A stretch of 10,456 nt of DNA from an uncultured Lachnospiraceae bacterium. GTDB lineage: Bacteria > Bacillota > Clostridia > Lachnospirales > Lachnospiraceae. Within the stretch, counting starts at the first letter, position 1. Each line of letters opens with the position of its first letter. Shown piece after piece: positions 6,668 through 10,456 of this stretch. The position numbers and the translations under genes are program-made. The notes under the pieces are model-generated. The model made no database searches. It was given only the letters and a program-made list of their open reading frames with translations, and was not told where the DNA came from. The stretch covers positions 1 through 10,456 of the forward strand of contig CABRSG010000059.1 in NCBI GenBank assembly GCA_902473545.1. Direction: 5' to 3'.

Positions 6668-7858
6668 ATGCCAGAAACAAGCAAAGAATGGAAAATGCCG
6701 AAAAATATCCGGCAGATCGGGGACGGAGGCGGAAACAGGAAGGTCTATATAGAAGATTATGTGATGACCTTTCTGGAAGGGGTCTCGGCGGAGGATAAGC
6801 AGAAAAAAGCGGTACTGCTTGGAGAAGTGCGGGAGCTGCAGCAGGATCCCTGCATTTTTGTGAGCGGCGCGATCGAGACAGACAGCCTTTCAATGGATGA
6901 GGGGGAGAAAAAGGCGCTGCAGGAAAAGATGGAGCGCTGTTTTGCAGGAAAATGTGTCGTGGGCTGGTTTATGACAGCGGAGGAATCTCCGGTTCGCATG
7001 ACATCGGAGATCAAAGAAATATTCCGGAAGGAGTTTCCGGGGGACGACCAGGCGCTTATCGTGCGGGACGACCAGGAGGAGGAAACCTCTGTTTTTCTGA
7101 TGGAGGGGGAAGAACCGGCGGCGCAGCCGGGCTTTTATATTTATTATGATAAAAATCCGGCAATGCAGGAGTATATGGTCGCCCGAAACGAGGGAAAATC
7201 GGTGGAGAAGGAAGCGCCGGTGAAGGATGACGCGATTAAGCGCTTCCGCAAAATCATTAAGCAAAAGAAAAAAATACCGCAGGTCACCATGCCTAAAAGG
7301 GGAAGGCTTGTCTATCTCACGGGCGGTTTTCTGGTCGTGACAGTGCTGGCGCTTGGCGTCACCATGGTTTACAATTACGATAAAATGAAGCAGGTGGAGC
7401 AGAGCCTTGCGCGGCTGACGGACAATGTAGACAGCCAGAGCGGTTATCTGGAGGACACGGCGCAGGTCATGTTACATATGGATGATAAAATTGAGCTGCA
7501 GACGGAGATTATCACGGAGGTGCAGACTGCGGAGACGCAGGAAACGACTGCGGCACAATCCGCAAAGAGCGATACGGAGACGGAAAGCTCTGAGGCAGAG
7601 CAGACTATGAACAGCGCAGCGGCGGAAGCGGAAATCACGGTACAGACAGAGCCGCAGACGGAGAGCGAGGGCAGCGATACAGAAGCTCCGGTATCGGCCG
7701 TAGCGCGCGCTTCCTACACAGTGAAAGCAGGTGATACGCTTGCCGGGATCAGCGAGATGTATTACGGCAGTCTGGAAAAGGTGGAGGAAATCTGCACACT
7801 GAATGGAATTGACGACGAGAATACGATTCTTCCGGGGCAGAAAATTTTGCTTCCATAA
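6668..7858 (+). CDS. Membrane-anchored LysM protein with MPN-like cytoplasmic domain
   Basis: A 396-aa protein, likely bridging cytoplasm and cell wall. Residues 25-172 form a globular alpha/beta domain with KVYIEDYVMTFL, VLLGEV, IFVSGAIE, VVGWFMT, IFRKEF, ALIVRD and FYIYYDKNPAMQEYM. This order resembles an MPN/JAB fold, but the HxH...D metal ligands expected after 'GW' are absent, so it would be non-catalytic (inference). A basic stretch (191-213) precedes one transmembrane helix (about 214-234). The outside part has a short coiled-coil-prone stretch (236-285), an acidic Thr/Glu/Gln/Ser-rich stalk (286-345) and a C-terminal LysM (350-396: YTVKAGDTLAGISEMYYG to LPGQKILLP) for peptidoglycan binding. 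ATG 6668 was chosen for AAGGAG at 6651-6656. The in-frame GTG at 6656 overlaps that site. It probably starts an operon with the next two genes. Confidence 0.85.
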   Translation: MPETSKEWKMPKNIRQIGDGGGNRKVYIEDYVMTFLEGVSAEDKQKKAVLLGEVRELQQDPCIFVSGAIETDSLSMDEGEKKALQEKMERCFAGKCVVGWFMTAEESPVRMTSEIKEIFRKEFPGDDQALIVRDDQEEETSVFLMEGEEPAAQPGFYIYYDKNPAMQEYMVARNEGKSVEKEAPVKDDAIKRFRKIIKQKKKIPQVTMPKRGRLVYLTGGFLVVTVLALGVTMVYNYDKMKQVEQSLARLTDNVDSQSGYLEDTAQVMLHMDDKIELQTEIITEVQTAETQETTAAQSAKSDTETESSEAEQTMNSAAAEAEITVQTEPQTESEGSDTEAPVSAVARASYTVKAGDTLAGISEMYYGSLEKVEEICTLNGIDDENTILPGQKILLP

Positions 7859-7940
7859 AAGGGAAAATCGTGTTACGATGGACGCATGACGCAGCAGTCA
7901 TGAAAGAGGAAAACCAGATTTGCAAACGGAGTACCGATAT

Positions 7941-9215
7941 ATGTCAAAGATAAAGAAAATAAAATTTCCGCACCCTTCTTTTCCGGGAAAGTGGAAAGAG
8001 ACGATAAAGAAGATCACAGAAAGAAAACGAGAAAAAGCGCAGGCAAATATGCAGAGTGACGAGATGATGAGCCTTTCCGAGAAACTGAAGCTGCACAGGG
8101 ATAAGGTGCATCTGCGTACGGTGCTGCTGGCGGCAGCGGCGGTGCTGCTGGTTGGAGGAGCGTTTGTCTACAGCCGTGTCAGAGTGCTTCACAGGTACAG
8201 CGTGCTTTCCAGCGTGGAGCGTTCTGATGATGCTGCCACCAGCTATGTGCGTCTTGACAATCGGACGCTGAAATGCAATCCGAACGGCGTGACATGTGTC
8301 AATGATTCCAACGAGGTACAGTGGAACGTTACCTTTACCCTGCAGAATCCGATCGTGGATGTCTGCGGCTCCACCGTGGCTGTGGGGGATCAGAGAGGAC
8401 AGGACGTCTATGTGTTTAATAAAGAAGGACAGATAGGACATTTTGAAGTGGAATATACGCTGACAAAGGTGCGCGTGGCTGCGCAGGGCGTTGTTGCAGC
8501 GGTTCTGGAGGACGGCGATATCACCTACGTGAATGTATATGATTCATCGGGAACACTGCTGGTAAAGAGCAAAACTACGATGAATGAAAACGGATATCCG
8601 CTTGATATTGATATTTCGTCGGATGGACAGAAGCTGGCGGTTTCCTATCTGACAATGGATAACAAAGATGTAAAAACCAATATTGTGTTTTACAATTTCT
8701 CGGCTGTCGGACAGAGTGCGGCGGATTATCAGGTAAACAGCGTGGAGTATGAAGCGGCGGTGGTTCCTGCCATGCATTTTCTGAGCGGCAGCTATGCGGT
8801 GGCGTTCCGCGACGACGGGCTTACGTTTTTCGGCGGCAGACAGGTTCCCGAACAGAGGGCGGAGATTACTGTGGAACAGGAAATTATCAGCATATTCCAC
8901 AGCGATGATTATGTCGGCATTATTACGGCGAATGAGGACGAGACGCATAAAAACAAATATAAGATGCAGATTTATCGTGCGGATGGGAGCAGATGCGGCA
9001 CGGGTTATTTTGATATGGATTACACCGACGTGGTTGCGGAGGAGGGAGAAATCATCCTCTATGGAACGCATGATATTGAAATTTACAGCACCGGCGGAAG
9101 AAAAAAAGCATCTGTGGAATACGAAAAGCAGATTTCCGGCATGATAAAGCTGGGCGGCTTTCATAAATATCAGGTACTCACGCCGGACAGCACGGATAAG
9201 ATACGATTAAAATAG
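7941..9215 (+). CDS. DUF5711-like membrane-anchored beta-propeller protein
   Basis: A 424-aa protein of unknown function that I assign to the DUF5711 group common in Lachnospiraceae. It has a basic cytoplasmic tail (1-57, many Lys/Arg), one transmembrane helix (about 58-78), then an extracytoplasmic domain (about 90-424) made of repeated short beta strands. Examples are VQWNVTFTLQNPIVDVCGS, VAVGDQRGQDVYVFNKEGQ, YVNVYDSSGTLLVKS and EIEIYSTGG-like stretches. This is the look of a PQQ/BamB-type beta-propeller (inference). Two starts compete. TTG 7920 has GAGGA 9 nt upstream and would add seven residues. ATG 7941 has GGAG 9 nt upstream and is preferred as ATG. The gap to the LysM gene is 82 nt with two small hairpins, and cvpA follows after 9 nt. 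Confidence 0.75.
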   Translation: MSKIKKIKFPHPSFPGKWKETIKKITERKREKAQANMQSDEMMSLSEKLKLHRDKVHLRTVLLAAAAVLLVGGAFVYSRVRVLHRYSVLSSVERSDDAATSYVRLDNRTLKCNPNGVTCVNDSNEVQWNVTFTLQNPIVDVCGSTVAVGDQRGQDVYVFNKEGQIGHFEVEYTLTKVRVAAQGVVAAVLEDGDITYVNVYDSSGTLLVKSKTTMNENGYPLDIDISSDGQKLAVSYLTMDNKDVKTNIVFYNFSAVGQSAADYQVNSVEYEAAVVPAMHFLSGSYAVAFRDDGLTFFGGRQVPEQRAEITVEQEIISIFHSDDYVGIITANEDETHKNKYKMQIYRADGSRCGTGYFDMDYTDVVAEEGEIILYGTHDIEIYSTGGRKKASVEYEKQISGMIKLGGFHKYQVLTPDSTDKIRLK

Positions 9216-9224
9216 GAGTAAAAG

Positions 9225-10043
9225 ATGAATTTACTGACGATTATTGTACTTATAATATTTGTGATCTCTGTTTTACATGGCTACCGCAGAGGTTTTATTA
9301 AAAGCCTTGCGTCTTTGGTGTCCATTGTTTTATCGATTGTTCTTGTAAATATTGCCACGCCGTATGTGACGGATTTTTTGAAAACGCAGACGCCGGTCTA
9401 CGATTATATTCTGGAAAAATGTGAGGATACCTTCCGCGTTGTCACTGCGTCCGACGGCGTTCGGGAGACGGAAACGGATGCAGCAGAGGAGGGAACGGGG
9501 AACCTCGGCGCTGCCGGGCAGGAACAGGCAGCGGCGGGAGAAAGAAAATCCGGTACAGACACATCCGGGCAGAGCGGGGACACTGCCTGGCAGGAGGCGT
9601 GGATTGACAATTTGAAAATTCCGCAGACTCTGCAGAACCTTCTTAAACAAAATAATACGCCCGAATATTATGCGAAGCTTGCAGCCGAGAGCTTTGCGGA
9701 CTATGTGCCGAAATACATGGCGGGCTTAATTCTGAATCTGATTTCTTTTGTAGCGACATGGATTCTGGTGATTAGCTTCATCTGGCTGGCAGTTATGACG
9801 CTGGATGTGATCGCGTCTCTTCCGGTACTGCGCGGCGTCAACCAGATCCTTGGTCTGGCGCTTGGATTTTTTCAGGGACTCATCATCGTGTGGGTTGCTT
9901 TCCTTATTATAACTATATTTAGTAATACAGATATTGGAAAACAATTGATGACAATGATGGGGGAAAGCCCGGTTTTGAGCGCCCTGTATGAGTCTAATCT
10001 GCTGCTTGAATTTCTGCAGGATACGGTGAAAAATATTTTCTGA
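9225..10043 (+). CDS. CvpA family membrane protein with a long external insert
   Basis: A 272-aa CvpA-like integral membrane protein. The family is named after colicin V production, and in Firmicutes its biochemical role is unclear. The N-terminus carries two hydrophobic helices (about 2-18 and 25-45) around the conserved GYRRGFIK (19-26). Two more helices follow (about 167-196 and 206-232) with LRGVNQILGLALGFFQG. Between helices 2 and 3 lies a segment of about 120 residues (46-166) with a Glu/Gly/Ala/Thr-rich low-complexity stretch (80-122), predicted to be outside. Classic CvpA proteins are about 160-180 aa and lack this. AGGAG at 9214-9218 overlaps the preceding stop codon, so it is tightly coupled to the DUF5711-like gene. 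No terminator is visible before the rRNA promoters. Confidence 0.85.
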   Translation: MNLLTIIVLIIFVISVLHGYRRGFIKSLASLVSIVLSIVLVNIATPYVTDFLKTQTPVYDYILEKCEDTFRVVTASDGVRETETDAAEEGTGNLGAAGQEQAAAGERKSGTDTSGQSGDTAWQEAWIDNLKIPQTLQNLLKQNNTPEYYAKLAAESFADYVPKYMAGLILNLISFVATWILVISFIWLAVMTLDVIASLPVLRGVNQILGLALGFFQGLIIVWVAFLIITIFSNTDIGKQLMTMMGESPVLSALYESNLLLEFLQDTVKNIF

Positions 10044-10061
10044 AAAAAATGAAAAAAGTTG

Positions 10062-10090
10062 TTGACAAAGTGATTATTCGATGATATTAT
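10062..10090 (+). promoter_or_regulatory. rRNA operon promoter P1
   Basis: TTGACA (10062-10067), 17-nt spacer, TATTAT (10085-10090). An A-rich UP-element-like stretch (10042-10058) lies immediately upstream. The start would be near 10097, at the base of a hairpin CTGTCG-cgaa-CGACAG (10098-10113). Confidence 0.88.
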
Positions 10091-10154
10091 ACAAAAGCTG
10101 TCGCGAACGACAGTATCAACTGCAAAAAATGATTTAAAAAAATCAAAAAAGTAC

Positions 10155-10183
10155 TTGACAAAGCCTGAAGGAAATGATAAAAT
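10155..10183 (+). promoter_or_regulatory. rRNA operon promoter P2
   Basis: TTGACA (10155-10160), 17-nt spacer, TAAAAT (10178-10183), preceded by A-rich DNA (10124-10151). It lies 93 nt downstream of P1 and repeats much of its sequence (AAAAAAGT..TTGACAAAG, ATGATA, CAAAGCTGTCGC). Its start, near 10190, again falls at a hairpin, TGTCGC-tgagaa-GCGGCA (10192-10209). Confidence 0.88.
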
Positions 10184-10223
10184 AGCAAAGCTGTCGCTGA
10201 GAAGCGGCAACAAAAAAGAAAAA

Positions 10224-10236
10224 GCACCTTGATAAC
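10224..10236 (+). promoter_or_regulatory. BoxA-like antitermination element in the rRNA leader
   Basis: GCACCTTGATAAC, followed by TGAACAG, occupies the place and form of the boxA-type element found in clostridial rRNA leaders (compare TGCTCTTTGAAAA). It would recruit the Nus factors that keep RNA polymerase from terminating in the untranslated rRNA operon. The rest of the leader (10237-10391) is non-coding. A 7-bp pairing CCTTGAA (10252-10258) with TTCAAGG (10315-10321) encloses a palindrome TCTTTCGAAAGA (10278-10289), probably part of the leader fold and processing region. Confidence 0.55.
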
Positions 10237-10391
10237 TGAACAGTGATACAACCTTGAAAGATTCTAAAAAATGAGTTTCTTTCGAAAGATCAAAAGATTT
10301 TTCGGAAGCATGAATTCAAGGAACTGACCTTTAAAAACAGTAAAAGGGATAGATAAGCTAGAAAGTTTATTTTGAACTGGATGAAACACTT

Positions 10392-10456
<65 letters not shown>

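Noticed and set aside
10278..10289. Palindrome TCTTTCGAAAGA as an operator
   Set aside because: It sits in the transcribed rRNA leader, where local hairpins are expected, so no separate regulator is needed.

Overview
The window looks like a piece of a Clostridia chromosome, most probably Lachnospiraceae. The evidence is the gene order phosphofructokinase-dnaX-ybaB-recR, a transketolase split into two genes, a sporulation-associated YyaC homologue, a DUF5711-type protein beside a CvpA protein, strong AGGAGG-type ribosome binding sites, and a 16S rRNA 5' end ending in GGCGGCGTGCTTAACACATGCAAGTCGA-type bases. The right edge stops 65 nt into the 16S gene, where draft contigs commonly break at an rRNA operon.

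Layout. Positions 1-113 hold what looks like the tail of an iron/cobalamin-type ABC transporter ATPase, cut off just after its H-loop histidine, at a bidirectional terminator. On the minus strand a tRNA-Ser(CGA) (115-200) has a perfect-consensus promoter. On the plus strand a sigma-A promoter leads into a 6-phosphofructokinase gene (377-1437) whose frame is broken near 1291-1305, so the last ~44 residues are out of frame. dnaX (1448-3082), ybaB (3105-3449) and recR (3449-4045) follow with 7-22 nt gaps or a 1-nt overlap, forming a replication/recombination operon closed by a terminator at 4092-4126. An extended -10 promoter inside and after that terminator starts the two-subunit transketolase (4166-5005 and 4993-5931). 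A minus-strand YyaC homologue (5915-6472) converges on it with a 17-nt overlap and has an upstream box resembling forespore sigma-F promoters.

From 6668 to 10043 lie three plus-strand membrane-protein genes with the character of an envelope module. The first encodes a protein with a cytoplasmic globular domain that resembles a metal-ligand-less MPN/JAB fold, a transmembrane segment, an acidic Thr/Glu/Gln-rich stalk and a C-terminal LysM. The second encodes a single-pass anchored, beta-propeller-like DUF5711-type protein. The third encodes a CvpA-family protein with a long extracytoplasmic insert. After them, two tandem rRNA promoters 93 nt apart, each followed by a similar start-site hairpin, drive an rRNA leader with a boxA-like element and the start of 16S rRNA.

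The central genes are housekeeping: glycolysis/pentose phosphate (pfk, tkt) and DNA polymerase III clamp loading and recombinational repair (dnaX, ybaB, recR). The least understood part is the LysM/DUF5711/CvpA group. The clearest anomaly is the phosphofructokinase frameshift.
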